This document shows, one piece after another, positions 23,317-32,998 of a stretch of DNA of 64,000 nt (positions within the stretch are counted from its first letter, which is position 1; the number at the start of each line of letters is the position of its first letter). The DNA is from Xanthomonas arboricola pv. guizotiae (GTDB taxonomy: Bacteria; Pseudomonadota; Gammaproteobacteria; Xanthomonadales; Xanthomonadaceae), in NCBI RefSeq assembly GCF_002940205.1, contig NZ_MDSK01000023.1:20551-84550 (forward strand). The letters are read 5' to 3'. The notes beneath the pieces are model-generated. The model was not told where the DNA came from. It saw nothing but the letters and a program-made list of their open reading frames with translations, and did no database searches. The translations under genes and the position numbers were made by a program.

Positions 23317-25176
23317 TCAGCCGGCTCCCAGCAGCACGGCCAGCTGGTAGGTCACCAGCGAGGCCAGGTAGGCCAGCGCGAACAGGTACACCGCGCTGAC
23401 CGTCATCTGCTTCCACGAGTTGGTCTCGCGCTTGATCGTGGCCAGCGTGGAGATGCACATCGGCGCGTAGATGTACCAGACCAGCAGCGACAGCGCGGTG
23501 GCCAGCGACCAGCCATCGCTGATCAGCGGCGACAAGGCCTGCGCGGCGGCATCGTCGTCGGCAGCCGACAGCGCGTACACGGTTGCCAGCGAGGCCACCG
23601 CCACTTCGCGCGCGGCCAGGCCGGGGATCAGCGCGATGCAGATCTGCCAGTTGAAGCCCAGCGGCGCGAAGAAAGTCGCCATCGCATGGCCGATGCGCCC
23701 GGCGAAGCTGTAATCGATCGCCGGCAAGGTGGCGTCGGCCGGCGCGGCCGGAAACGACAGCAGGAACCACAGCAGGATGGTCAGGGCCAGAATGATGCCG
23801 CCGACGCGCTTGAGGAAGATCAGCGCACGCTCCCACAGCCCCAGCGCCAGGTCGGGCAGATGCGGCAGGCGATACGACGGCAGCTCCAGCATCAGCGGGT
23901 GCTCGCTCTTGTCGCGGCGCCACTTCTTCATTGTCCACGACACCAGCAGCGCGCTGACGATGGCCGCGGCATACAACCCGAACAGGATCAGGCCCTGCTG
24001 GTTGAAGATGCCCCACACGGTCTTCTGCGGGATGAAGGCGCCGATCAGCAAGGCATACACCGGCAGGCGCGCCGAACACGTCATCAATGGCGCGACCATG
24101 ATGGTGGCGAGCCGGTCGCGCGGGTCTTGGATGCTGCGGGTGGACATGATGCCGGGCACCGCACAGGCAAAGCTCGACAGCAACGGGATGAACGAGCGCC
24201 CGGACAAGCCGGCGGCGGACATCATGCGGTCGAGCAGGAAGGCCGCGCGCGGCAGGTAGCCGGACTCCTCCAGCGCCAGGATGAAGGCGAACAGGATCAG
24301 GATCTGCGGCAGGAAGATCACCACCCCGCCCAGGCCGGCGATGATGCCGTCCTTGAGCAGGCTGTTGAGCGGGCCTTCCGGCAAGGTGGCGCCGACCCAC
24401 TCGCCCAGTGCCGAGGTGCCGCCGTCGATCAGGTCCATCACCGGCGTGGCCCAGGCATACACCGCCTGGAAGATCAGGAACATCACCACCGCCAGCGTGA
24501 CCAGGCCCCAGAGCGGGTGCAGCAGCCAGCGGTCCAGCGCATCGTCCACCCGCGAGGTCCGCGTCGGCATGGTCACCGCCGCACTCAGGATCTGCCGCAC
24601 CTGCGCATGGTAGCTGCCATCGGCCGGCGGCGTGGCGCTGGGGGCGGCCAGACGCGCGGCCTGCGTATCGAGCCGCTCGACCAGCGCCTTGGCACCGCCG
24701 CGGCGCACCGCCACCGTTTCCACCACCGGCACGCCGAGCGCCTGCTCCAGCGCCGGCAAATCGATGACGATGCCGCGTCGCTGCGCCGCGTCGACCATGT
24801 TCAAGGCCACGATCATCGGCCGGCCCAGCTCGCGCAGCTCCAGCGCAAAGCGCAGGTGCAGGCGCAGGTTGGTCGCATCCATCACGCAGACCAGCACGTC
24901 CGGTGCCGGTTCGCCGGGATAGAAGCCACGGCACAGGTCGCGGGTGATCGCCTCGTCCAGGCTGGCCGGCTGCAGGCTGTAGGCACCGGGAAGATCCAGC
25001 ACCGCGAAGTCGCGCCCGGACGGCGCACGGAACTGCCCTTCCTTGCGTTCGACGGTGACGCCGGTGTAGTTGGCGACCTTTTGCCGGCTGCCGGTCAGCT
25101 GATTGAACAGCGCGGTCTTGCCGCTGTTGGGATTGCCCACCAGCGCCAGCCGCAACGGAACACTTGCCGCGCTCAT
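23317..25176 (-). CDS. feoB: Ferrous iron transporter FeoB
   Basis: The 619-residue inner-membrane protein imports Fe(II). The N-terminal G domain has G1 GNPNSGKT (14-21), a G3-type LDLPGAYSL and the G4-type LNMVD; the membrane part has gate motifs, including SFACAVPGIMSTR and LMTCSARLPVY with their conserved Cys residues. It overlaps feoA as ATGA. Length fits the short FeoB class in Xanthomonadaceae. Likely regulated with feoA through iron. Confidence 0.96.
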   Translation of the reverse strand: MSAASVPLRLALVGNPNSGKTALFNQLTGSRQKVANYTGVTVERKEGQFRAPSGRDFAVLDLPGAYSLQPASLDEAITRDLCRGFYPGEPAPDVLVCVMDATNLRLHLRFALELRELGRPMIVALNMVDAAQRRGIVIDLPALEQALGVPVVETVAVRRGGAKALVERLDTQAARLAAPSATPPADGSYHAQVRQILSAAVTMPTRTSRVDDALDRWLLHPLWGLVTLAVVMFLIFQAVYAWATPVMDLIDGGTSALGEWVGATLPEGPLNSLLKDGIIAGLGGVVIFLPQILILFAFILALEESGYLPRAAFLLDRMMSAAGLSGRSFIPLLSSFACAVPGIMSTRSIQDPRDRLATIMVAPLMTCSARLPVYALLIGAFIPQKTVWGIFNQQGLILFGLYAAAIVSALLVSWTMKKWRRDKSEHPLMLELPSYRLPHLPDLALGLWERALIFLKRVGGIILALTILLWFLLSFPAAPADATLPAIDYSFAGRIGHAMATFFAPLGFNWQICIALIPGLAAREVAVASLATVYALSAADDDAAAQALSPLISDGWSLATALSLLVWYIYAPMCISTLATIKRETNSWKQMTVSAVYLFALAYLASLVTYQLAVLLGAG

Positions 25177-25406
25177 GCCTGTGCTCCGTCGACGCGTACC
25201 TGCACGCGTGCGGCCTCGCTGCGGCGCAGGGCGAACCGGGTGTAACCGACCTGCACCAGCAGCGGTTCGCGCCCGACCGGCCCGGTCGCCAGCACCGTGA
25301 CTTCTTCGCCGGCGACAAAACCCAGTTCGCGCAGACGCCGGGCGATCGTATCGTTGGGGAGGCGATCCTCCACGGAATCCACGATGGCGGCGCGATGCAA
25401 GGGCAT
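25173..25406 (-). CDS. feoA: Ferrous iron transport accessory protein FeoA
   Basis: A 77-residue SH3-like cytoplasmic protein: RRLRELGFVAGEEVTVLATG and GYTRFALRRSEAARV are typical FeoA. The start at 25406 is preferred over Met 25463 because it gives the normal FeoA length and because a TAGAAT -10-like box (25459-25454, minus strand) lies inside what would otherwise be coding. feoA, feoB and the Cys-rich gene form one operon. Confidence 0.88.
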   Translation of the reverse strand: MPLHRAAIVDSVEDRLPNDTIARRLRELGFVAGEEVTVLATGPVGREPLLVQVGYTRFALRRSEAARVQVRVDGAQA

Positions 25407-25433
25407 GTCGGACAGCGTCACAAAGACGGCCTG

Positions 25434-25455
25434 ATTGTTAGGAATGGTTCTCAAT
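25434..25455. promoter_or_regulatory. Possible Fur site at the feoA promoter
   Basis: The imperfect palindrome in ATTGTTAGGAATGG..CTCAAT overlaps the TAGAAT -10-like element of feoA. AT-rich content and place suit a Fur operator, but the match to the canonical box is weak. Confidence 0.3.
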
Positions 25456-25537
25456 TCTAGCATCGACGCACCGCGTCATGGCTCAGCCGACCCGTGCCGC
25501 TATCATGGTTCGCATCCCATTCATGGACGTTGACGCA

Positions 25538-26335
25538 ATGCAGGACACCGGCTTGATCGTGGAGGACCAGGGAGCGGTCCGCACGTTGCGACTGCACCGC
25601 CCGGCGGTGCACAACGCCTTCGATGCGACCTTGATTGGCGCGCTCACCGACGCCTTGCAGCAGGCCGGCCAGGCAGCGCAGATCCGCGTCGTGGTGATCA
25701 CCGGTGCCGGCGCCGCGTTCTCCGCGGGCGCCGACCTGAACTGGATGCGCGGGATGGCCGGTGCCAGCGAGGTCGACAACGCGGCCGATGCGCTCGCCCT
25801 GGCGCGCCTGATGCGCACGCTGGACGAACTGCCCAAGCCGACCATCGCGCGCGTCAACGGCGCGGCGTTCGGCGGCGGCGTGGGCCTGGTGGCGTGCTGC
25901 GATATCGCCATCGGCTGCACCGAGGCGCGCTTCGGGCTGACCGAGAGCAAGCTCGGCCTGCTGCCGGCGGTGATTTCGCCGTATGTGATCGCCGCGATCG
26001 GCGCGCGCCAGGCACGGCGCTGGTTCGCCACTGCCGAGATCTTCGATGCGGCGACCGCGCAGTTGCTGGGCCTGTTGCATCAGCTGGTGGCCGCCGACCA
26101 ACTGGATATCGCGGTGGAGCGCCAGGTCCGCCTGTTGCTGGCGGCCGCACCATTGGCCGCGGCCAGCGCCAAGGCGCTGGTGCGCGCGGTGCTGCCGCCG
26201 ATCGACCGCGACGCCATCGACGCTGCCAATGCCGCATGGATCGCACGCCTGCGCGTCTCCCCGGAAGGCCAGGAAGGCCTGGGTGCCTTCCTCGACAAGC
26301 GCAGCCCGGCCTGGGTGCCGGAGGGCGCGGCGTGA
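25538..26335 (+). CDS. liuC: Methylglutaconyl-CoA hydratase-like enoyl-CoA hydratase
   Basis: A 265-residue crotonase. The oxyanion-hole segments are FSAGADLNWMRGM and NGAAFGGGVGLVACCD, and SPEGQEGLGAFLDKRSPAW near the end is characteristic of the LiuC group. It hydrates 3-methylglutaconyl-CoA in leucine breakdown. The next gene, an HMG-CoA lyase, overlaps by GTGA, which supports the pathway. The start at 25538 is the first Met with family homology; 25523 and 25478 are in frame. Confidence 0.82.
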   Translation: MQDTGLIVEDQGAVRTLRLHRPAVHNAFDATLIGALTDALQQAGQAAQIRVVVITGAGAAFSAGADLNWMRGMAGASEVDNAADALALARLMRTLDELPKPTIARVNGAAFGGGVGLVACCDIAIGCTEARFGLTESKLGLLPAVISPYVIAAIGARQARRWFATAEIFDAATAQLLGLLHQLVAADQLDIAVERQVRLLLAAAPLAAASAKALVRAVLPPIDRDAIDAANAAWIARLRVSPEGQEGLGAFLDKRSPAWVPEGAA

Positions 26336-27228
26336 GCGACTTTGTCCGCATTGTCGAGGTCGGCCCGCGCGATGGCCTGCAGAACGAAGCGACACCGATC
26401 GCCACCGCCGACAAGATCGCCTTGATCGATCAACTCTCCGCGACCGGGCTGCGCAGCATCGAGGCGACCAGCTTCGTCAGCCCGCGCTGGGTGCCGCAGC
26501 TGGCCGATGCGGCCGAGGTGTTTGCCGGCATCACCCAGGCGCCGGGCATCGCCTATCCGGTGCTGGTGCCGAACCTGCAGGGCTATGCGCGCGCACGCGC
26601 CGCCGGTGCGCAGGAGGTTGCGGTGTTCACCGCGGCGTCGGAGGCCTTCAATCGCACCAATACCAACGCCGGCATCGACGAATCGATCGCGCGCTTTCGG
26701 CCGATCCTGGAACAGGCCGCGCTCGACGGCGTGCGCGTGCGCGGTTACGTCTCCACCGTGCTGGGCTGCCCGTATCAGGGCGAGGTGCCGGTGGCCGACG
26801 TGGTGGATGTCGCGCAACGGCTGTACGCACTGGGCTGCTACGAGATTTCGCTGGGCGACACCATCGGCGTCGGCACCCCGGCCAAGGCACGCCAGATGCT
26901 GGCCGCGGTGGCGCAGGCGGTCCCGATGCCGGCATTGGCCGTGCACTTCCACGACACCTACGGCCAGGCGCTGGCCAACATCGCCGCCTGCCTGGAGCAA
27001 GGCGTGCGCGTGGTCGATTCGGCGGTGTCCGGTGCCGGCGGTTGCCCCTACGCCAAGGGCGCCAGCGGCAATGTCGCCAGCGAAGATGTGGTGTATCTGC
27101 TGCACGGGCTGGGCATGCCGACCGGCATCGACCTGCCCGCCCTCGCCCGCACCGGCCGCTGGCTGGCGCAGCTGCTGGGCCGCGAGACCGGCAGCAAGGT
27201 CGGCAAGGCCCTGGCGGCCGCCGGCTGA
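26332..27228 (+). CDS. mvaB: Hydroxymethylglutaryl-CoA lyase
   Basis: A 298-residue DRE-TIM metallolyase. It begins VRIVEVGPRDGLQNE, has the metal-binding HFHDTYGQALAN, and the catalytic Cys loop SGAGGCPYAKGASGN. It splits HMG-CoA to acetyl-CoA and acetoacetate, the last step of leucine catabolism (also called liuE). It starts at GTG 26332, overlapping liuC as GTGA. Other liu genes (isovaleryl-CoA dehydrogenase, carboxylase) are not in the window. Confidence 0.93.
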   Translation: MSDFVRIVEVGPRDGLQNEATPIATADKIALIDQLSATGLRSIEATSFVSPRWVPQLADAAEVFAGITQAPGIAYPVLVPNLQGYARARAAGAQEVAVFTAASEAFNRTNTNAGIDESIARFRPILEQAALDGVRVRGYVSTVLGCPYQGEVPVADVVDVAQRLYALGCYEISLGDTIGVGTPAKARQMLAAVAQAVPMPALAVHFHDTYGQALANIAACLEQGVRVVDSAVSGAGGCPYAKGASGNVASEDVVYLLHGLGMPTGIDLPALARTGRWLAQLLGRETGSKVGKALAAAG

Positions 27229-27368
27229 GATTTCGGTCCCGCACGCTGCCGCACCCGCGCATCTTCCAGGGCGGTCACACGGACGCTTCGGCTAGAATCG
27301 CCGGCTGCGTCGTCACCCGTTCGCCTGCCGGCATCCACCGGCTTCCAGGATTTCCAAGGAACCACCGC

Positions 27369-28139
27369 ATGCAGCCTTCTTCTGTTCTTGCCATCGTCAC
27401 CGGCGGCGTTTCCGGCCTGGGCCTGGCCGTGGCGCAGCGCATCGTGGCCGACGGCGGCAAGGTCGCCCTGTTCGACGTCAACGCCGACAAGGCCGAGGCG
27501 GCGCTGGCGCTGCTCGGTGACGGCAACGCGCAGTATTTCGCCACCGACGTCACCGACGAGGCGCAGGTCGCCGCCAACGTGGCGCAGGCCGCGCAGGCGC
27601 TGGGCGGGCTCAACCTGGCGGTGAACTGCGCCGGCATCCTGGGCGCGGGCCGCGTGCTCGGCAAGGAAGCGCCGATGCCGCTGGCGACCTTCCGCACCAC
27701 GGTGCTGGTCAACCTGGTCGGCAGCTTCAATGTCGCCAAGGCCGCGGCCGATGTGATGCAGCACAACAGTGCCGGCGACGACGGCGAGCGCGGCGTGATC
27801 ATCAACACCGCCTCGGTGGCCGCCTACGAAGGCCAGATCGGCCAGGCCGCCTACGCCGCCAGCAAGGGCGGCGTGGTCGGCATGACCTTGCCGATGGCAC
27901 GCGAACTGGCCCGCTTCGGCATCCGCGTGATGACGATCGCGCCAGGCGTGTTCTGGACCCCGATGGTGGACGGCATGCCCGAGGCGGTGCAGCAATCGCT
28001 GGCCGCGGCGATCCCGTTCCCCTCGCGGCTGGGCCAACCCGACGAATACGCCGACACCGTCGCCTTCATCCTGCGCAATCGCTACCTCAATGGCGAGGTG
28101 ATCCGCCTGGACGGCGGCGTGCGCTTGGCGCCCAAGTAG
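27369..28139 (+). CDS. Short-chain dehydrogenase, 3-hydroxyacyl-CoA dehydrogenase-like
   Basis: A 256-residue classical SDR. The cofactor loop is TGGVSGLGLAV (about 11-21), the NAG-type motif is NCAGILG, and the catalytic Ser/Tyr/Lys are in NTASVAAYEG and YAASKGG. IAPGVFWTPM and RLGQPDEYA recall type II 3-hydroxyacyl-CoA dehydrogenases (HSD17B10-like), which would suit branched-chain amino acid or fatty acid oxidation beside liuC and mvaB. AAGGA lies upstream of the start and a TAGAAT -10-like box at 27293-27298, so it has its own promoter. Confidence 0.82.
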   Translation: MQPSSVLAIVTGGVSGLGLAVAQRIVADGGKVALFDVNADKAEAALALLGDGNAQYFATDVTDEAQVAANVAQAAQALGGLNLAVNCAGILGAGRVLGKEAPMPLATFRTTVLVNLVGSFNVAKAAADVMQHNSAGDDGERGVIINTASVAAYEGQIGQAAYAASKGGVVGMTLPMARELARFGIRVMTIAPGVFWTPMVDGMPEAVQQSLAAAIPFPSRLGQPDEYADTVAFILRNRYLNGEVIRLDGGVRLAPK

Positions 28140-28140
28140 C

Positions 28141-28239
28141 GGGGAATGGGGAATCGAGAACGGGGAATCGTAACGGCGCCCTACTCTCAGCACCCCGGCC
28201 CCGGCTTTTTCGATTCCCTATTCCCAACTCCCGATTCCC
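28141..28239. repeat. Inverted GGGAATCG/CGATTCCC repeats before the EF-P-like gene
   Basis: GGGAATCG at 28149-28156 and 28163-28170 faces CGATTCCC at 28211-28218 and 28232-28239, so the RNA can fold into alternative hairpins directly before the start codon at 28240. The element belongs to the dispersed GGGATTCG family in this genus. It fills the gap between the SDR gene and the EF-P-like gene. Confidence 0.7.
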
Positions 28240-28806
28240 ATGAAAGCCAACGACATCAAGAAAGGCAACGTCGTCGAATACAACGGCGGCATTTACCAGA
28301 TCCGCGACATCGAGCGCAGCTCGCCGCAGGGCCGCGGTGGCAACGTGCGCTTCCGCTTCATCATGTACAGCGTGCCCGGTGGCGCCAAGCTGGACGCCAG
28401 CTTCGACGCCGACGACAACCTGCCGGAAGTGGAGTTGCTGCGTCGCCTGTCGACGTTTTCGTACAAGGATGGCGAGGCGTTCGTGTTCATGGACGACGAG
28501 GACTTCACGCCCTACACGCTGGATGCGGACGTGATCGGCACCGATGCCGGTTACATCATCGACGGGCTGACCGGCATCTACGTGCAGGTGATCGACGACC
28601 AGCCGGTGGCCGTGCAACTGCCGCAGACGGTGACGCTGGAAGTGGTCGAAACCCCGCCCGAACTCAAGGGCGGCACCGCCACCAAGCGGCCCAAGCCGGC
28701 CAAGCTCAATACCGGCCTGGAAATCATGGTGCCCGAGTACATCACCAACGGTGAGCGCGTGCTGGTCAACACCACGACCGGCGAATTCGCGGGCCGCGCC
28801 GACTGA
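28240..28806 (+). CDS. yeiP: Elongation factor P-like protein (YeiP/EfpL)
   Basis: A 188-residue three-domain EF-P paralogue. The loop that carries the modified Lys in EF-P (PGKG) here reads PQGRGG, with Arg32 at the tip, as in the YeiP subgroup. The C-terminal OB domain ends [22 protein letters not shown] proteins rescue ribosomes stalled on poly-proline; YeiP acts without the beta-lysine modification. The 5' region consists of hairpin-forming repeats. Confidence 0.93.
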   Translation: MKANDIKKGNVVEYNGGIYQIRDIERSSPQGRGGNVRFRFIMYSVPGGAKLDASFDADDNLPEVELLRRLSTFSYKDGEAFVFMDDEDFTPYTLDADVIGTDAGYIIDGLTGIYVQVIDDQPVAVQLPQTVTLEVVETPPELKGGTATKRPKPAKLNTGLEIMVPEYITNGERVLVNTTTGEFAGRAD

Positions 28807-28938
28807 TGCGCAATCGGTGCAGGCGGATCTGCAACCGGCTGGCTGAGGTGCGCCGGCTGGTGTGACAGGTGCCAGTTGGTGCGTTGCGTCGTCCCTGGCC
28901 GGAGCACTGGGAACTGGGACTTGCAGCTGCATGCGACA

Positions 28939-29040
28939 GCGCCACTTTCTCCCATCGGGAGAAAGTGGCGCAAAGCGTCGGATAAGGGTACGGGCGAAGC
29001 CTCATGCAGTTGGACCTATACGAGAGCTTCGCCCGTACCC
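28939..29040. repeat. Two adjacent perfect palindromes (dispersed intergenic repeat)
   Basis: A 15-bp stem (28939-28953 and 28957-28971) with a 3-nt loop is followed by a second 15-bp stem (28986-29000 and 29026-29040). Together they occupy the centre of the 375-bp gap 28807-29181, where no gene is supported. The first palindrome, containing CTTTCTCCC, recurs in variant form at 53593-53612, so it is a repeated element that may also terminate the convergent transcripts from both sides. Confidence 0.75.
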
Positions 29041-29181
29041 TCACCCCAACCCCCGCTCCGCGCCCCGGCCCGCGCTAGCAGCGCGGGCGCTCCAAGCCAC
29101 GCGCGCCAATGGCGCGCAAGCGGTGCCTTCTCGCCCAGTAGGGAGAGCGGCTGGTACCGCCCTCCGGCGTGGTCCGAATCG

Positions 29182-31041
29182 TTATTGCGCCTGCAGAGGT
29201 ATACCCATGTCAGACCGCACTTTGTCGGCAGCCGCATCACCGCGCGCCAGCACGCGCAGGCGTGCGCGCAGGCGTTGCACATTCGCCTCGCCCTGCTCCA
29301 ATCCCGTGCGGACGTCGGCCGGCAGTTGCTGCCGCCCCAGCGCCTGCAGCTGTTTCCAGCCGTCGACCAATACGCCGGTTTCCTGCGCCACGCGCGCGCT
29401 CAGGTCCTGCCGCTCGTCTGCTTGCGGCAGTCCATAGCCGGCGCTGCCCAACAGCGTGGCCGGGTGGCTGAGCCGGGCCTGCCGCGCGAACAGCGATTGC
29501 AGCTGACCCTGCACCGAGTGACGCCCGGCTGCGCCGGGTGTCAGCAGGCGCTTGAGCGCATCGCGTGCCAGCAACTCCTGGCGGCGCAACGCGGCCTGTT
29601 CCAGCAACAACGCTGCAGCCGTCTCGCGTAGACCGCCGCGGTCGAACCACTGCGCACGCGCGTCCGCACGCGCGTCCAGCCATTGCTCCACGCTGGTCTG
29701 CGGCACCGGCAGGCCGCGGCGGATCACCTCGAACATGGTCTGGTAATGCGCCGCCGCCGACTCGAAGTAATAGCCCTGGCGAATCGCCTGCGCACGCTCG
29801 TCCAGCACCTGCATGTCGGCGATGCCGGCGCGTTGCAAGCGCTGCCTGACGCCGCGCGGAGTGATCGACGACAGCCGGGCCGCGGCCAGCCGCGGCACGC
29901 CATCGTGCAGGAGCTTGAAGGTCTCCACCGCAGAGTTGTTGCCGATGAAGTAGTAGCGGCCGTCGTAACTCCAATGCACCTGCGCGGCGCGTGCGAGCAG
30001 CGCGGCGATCTCCCCGGGCGCCAGTGTCAGCGGCACCGACGACAGCGCGCGCAGCTCCACCTTGGTGTATTCGTCCACGACCTGATTCAACGGCAATACG
30101 AACAGCCGCGAGGGATACGAGCCGGTCAGCCCGCGCCAGCTGGAAATCTGCACATCGCCGACGAAGGCGCGGAACGACAGCACGCGGTGATACTGCAGAT
30201 CCAGACGGCAATCGGGGCCCGGCGCGCGGCCAGGCGCACAGATCACCAGACGCAGCATGCTGTGGCCCCAGCGGCTCATCGGCTGCGCATTGCCCTCGGC
30301 CAGCAGGTAGTCCACCGCGTACACACGCGCTGGATCCAGTGCCAGCAGCGACATCGCGCCGGCATCGTTATCGGCCTGCAGGTACGGCAGCGTCGTCTCG
30401 CAATGGGTCGTATCGGGCATGCCACCGACCTGCTCGGCGAACCAGGCCGCCAGCGCCGGACGCCGGCAGTGATAGTCGGCATCGAGCACGTAGTGTTCGA
30501 GATTCACCGCGACGAATTCGGCTGGGCTGCGCCGCTCGTAATCGTCGGGGCTGCGATCGCTGAACCGGTTTGCGCCACGCCCGATCCGCCAGGGACGCAC
30601 CTGCCAGCCGGCCAGATCGCGCAGCCGCGGGTCGCGCGACAGGCCGCCGTGCGCACCGCGGTCCAGCACATGCGCCAGTTCATGCACCACGGCGGCCATT
30701 GCCGCGCGCGTGGCCGGTGTCTCGGGGTCGGTCTGCGTGGCTGTCGCCTGCACGCTCCGGGCATCCAGCAGGTCACGATCGAGCAGGATGCGCCGGCCGA
30801 TCGCGCGGCCATGCACGTGTGCCGGCAAGTCCGTGCGCCACTGCAGCTGGATCGGTGCGTCGATGCGCTGCATCCAGGCCGGCGGCAGACGCTGCGCCAC
30901 CTGTTTCACCAATGCGTGCGTGGTGTCGATCTACGCCGCAGACAGGCCCCGCGGATCGACATCGATGCGTAATTCGGCCTGCGCCGCCGGTGCGATCGCT
31001 GCGGCCAGCCACAGCCACCAGCACCGGCGAAGAGAACTCAC
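29182..31041 (-). pseudogene. DUF4105-type exported protein, interrupted by an in-frame TAG
   Basis: The frame begins at GTG 31041 (GTGA overlap with the upstream gene) with a signal peptide, LRRCWWLWLAAAIAPAAQAE, and reads on to DPRGLSAA. Codon 37 is TAG (30933-30931). After it the same frame stays open for 582 codons. The body contains a zinc-protease-like VVHELAHVLDRG, a MSRWGHSMLRLV stretch and YYFIGNNSAVETFKLL, all typical of DUF4105 proteins. A single G-to-T change in GAG would explain the stop. Internal starts such as GTG 30912 could still produce a protein, but without the signal peptide. It is either a recent nonsense mutation or a sequence error. Confidence 0.78.
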
Positions 31042-31337
31042 TGGGCCAGGATGGACTGCGCCAGTTCCAGGTCGCTGGACAGCCGCGCCGCATCGCTGCG
31101 ACTGCGCAACTGCAGCAGCGCCGCTTCCAGCCGCGCGCCGCGGATCACGCCATCGCTGGCGACGAAGCCGGCGGCATCTTCGCGTGCGTCTGCCACTACC
31201 TTGTCGTCGCCGGAACTGCTGCCGGAGGAATTGGACGAACCGGCCGACGATGCACCCGCCGAGGTTCCGGCCAGGCTGGATGCGAAGGCCGCCAGCGGCA
31301 GCAGCGTCAAAGCGCAAAACACTAAGGAGCGCATCAT
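31038..31337 (-). CDS. Small exported DUF2388 family protein
   Basis: A 99-residue product with a signal peptide (MMRSLVFCALTLLPLAAFAS), a Ser/Gly-rich linker, and the conserved tail FVASDGVIRGARLEAALLQLR ... LELAQSILA of DUF2388. The role is unknown. It lies 34 bp after the oxidase gene and overlaps the DUF4105 gene as GTGA; DUF2388 and DUF4105 genes are also neighbours in other gammaproteobacteria as I recall, so they may act together in the envelope. Confidence 0.75.
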   Translation of the reverse strand: MMRSLVFCALTLLPLAAFASSLAGTSAGASSAGSSNSSGSSSGDDKVVADAREDAAGFVASDGVIRGARLEAALLQLRSRSDAARLSSDLELAQSILAQ

Positions 31338-31371
31338 TGGCGTATCGATTCCATGTGAAGGTGGTGAAAGA

Positions 31372-32790
31372 CTAACCGGCACGCGTGGCGGCAGGCGCGT
31401 CGTCCATCTCGAACAGCTTGCCGGGATTCAGCAAAAGATGAGGATCGAGCACATGTTTGATCCCGCGCATCAAGGCGATCTCCTCGCCCGAGCGCGTGCT
31501 CCACAGGTAGGCCTTCTTGACCAGGCCGATGCCGTGTTCGGCGGAGATACTGCCGCCGAAACACTGCAAGGCCTGCGCCAGCAACTTGGTCACCTGATCG
31601 CAGGCCGCCACGAAATCGGCCTGGCTGGTGTCGTCGGGCTTGAGCACGTTGATATGCAGGTTGCCGTCGCCGATATGGCCGAACCACACTACATCGAAAT
31701 GCGGATACGCATCGTGCAGCAACGCCTGGGTTTCGGCCAGGAACGCCGGCATCGCCGAGATGCGCACCGACACGTCGTTCTTGTACGGCGTGTAGCGCGC
31801 CAGCGCTTCGGTGATGCCTTCGCGCAGTCGCCACAGTTGCGCGGCCTGCGCATCGCTCTGGCTGATTACCCCGTCGCTGACCCAGCCCTGCTCCATGCAG
31901 GTCTCGAATGCCGCCATCGCTGCGGCTTCCTGCGCCTCGTCGCCGGCAGCGAATTCGGTGACCACGTAATACGGATGCACCTGCGCAAACGGCGCCTGCG
32001 CGCCGTGCGCCAGCACGTGTTCGAGCGCGCGGTCGGTGAAGAATTCGAACGCCTCCAGCCGCAGTTGCGCGCGGAACGCGGCAAACACCTGCATCAGCAC
32101 CTCGAACGAGGGCAGCGCCAGCAGCATCACATTGCTGGGCGGCGGCGGGTCGGTCAGTCGCAGCGTCGCCTCGACCACCACGCCGAGCGTGCCTTCGGAG
32201 CCGATCATCAGATGGCGGAAATCGTAGCCGCTGGAATTCTTCACCAGCGCGTTGTTGAGTTCGAGCAGATCGCCGGCACCGGTGACCACCTTCAGGCCGG
32301 CGACCCAGTCGCGGGTATTGCCGTAGCGGATCACGCGGATGCCACCGGCATTGGTGGCGATGTTGCCACCGATCGAACACGAGCCGCGCGCGGCGAAATC
32401 CACCGGATACACCAGCCCATGCGCGCGCGCGGCATTGTGCACCGCTTCCAGCGGCATGCCGGCCTGGACGCTGAGCGTGCGATCCACCGCATTGAACTCC
32501 AGCGCCTTGTTCAGGCGCTCCAGGCTCAGCACCAGCTCGCCGTTGGCGGCCACCGCACCGCCGGACAGGCCGGTGCGCCCGCCCGAAGGCACCACCGCAA
32601 CCGCATTCGCATTGGCCCAGCGCAGCACCGCCTGCACCTCGTCCACCGCACCGGGCAAGGCAATCGCGAGCGGGTTGGGCGTCCAGCGCCGCGTCCAGTC
32701 GCGGCCGTAGTGTTCCAGGTCGGCCGGCTCGGTCTTCAAACGCAACCCGGGCACGGCCTGTTGCAACGAAAGGATACGGGGATCGGTCAT
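31372..32790 (-). CDS. FAD-linked oxidase, D-2-hydroxyglutarate dehydrogenase-like
   Basis: The 472-residue flavoenzyme has an N-terminal FAD-binding type 4 domain (VVPSGGRTGLSGGAVA, GSCSIGGNIATNAGG, MIGSEGTLGVV) and a C-terminal oxidase domain with WFGHIGDGNLHINV and the end motif LDPHLLLNPGKLF. The family oxidises D-2-hydroxy acids such as D-2-hydroxyglutarate, D-lactate or glycolate. It is divergent from serA with a 208-bp spacer. SerA-type enzymes reduce 2-oxoglutarate to D-2-hydroxyglutarate, so pairing favours D-2-hydroxyglutarate as substrate; this is inference. Confidence 0.85.
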   Translation of the reverse strand: MTDPRILSLQQAVPGLRLKTEPADLEHYGRDWTRRWTPNPLAIALPGAVDEVQAVLRWANANAVAVVPSGGRTGLSGGAVAANGELVLSLERLNKALEFNAVDRTLSVQAGMPLEAVHNAARAHGLVYPVDFAARGSCSIGGNIATNAGGIRVIRYGNTRDWVAGLKVVTGAGDLLELNNALVKNSSGYDFRHLMIGSEGTLGVVVEATLRLTDPPPPSNVMLLALPSFEVLMQVFAAFRAQLRLEAFEFFTDRALEHVLAHGAQAPFAQVHPYYVVTEFAAGDEAQEAAAMAAFETCMEQGWVSDGVISQSDAQAAQLWRLREGITEALARYTPYKNDVSVRISAMPAFLAETQALLHDAYPHFDVVWFGHIGDGNLHINVLKPDDTSQADFVAACDQVTKLLAQALQCFGGSISAEHGIGLVKKAYLWSTRSGEEIALMRGIKHVLDPHLLLNPGKLFEMDDAPAATRAG

Positions 32791-32998
32791 GGCACACGGC
32801 GCTGCAGTAGGAACCGCACAGCGTGCCAGTGCGCGCCAGGCGCGTCCAGTTGCACGGCGTGGCGCCGCCACGGCGTTGGATTCAGCTGAAACCGTTGCAC
32901 CGCAAGGACTTCGCCTGCGCAAACACTGCGTTGCGGGCGCCCCATCGCGCGGCGCATCTGGCATAGTTGCCGACCCGATTGCTGCAATGCGCTCCCCC

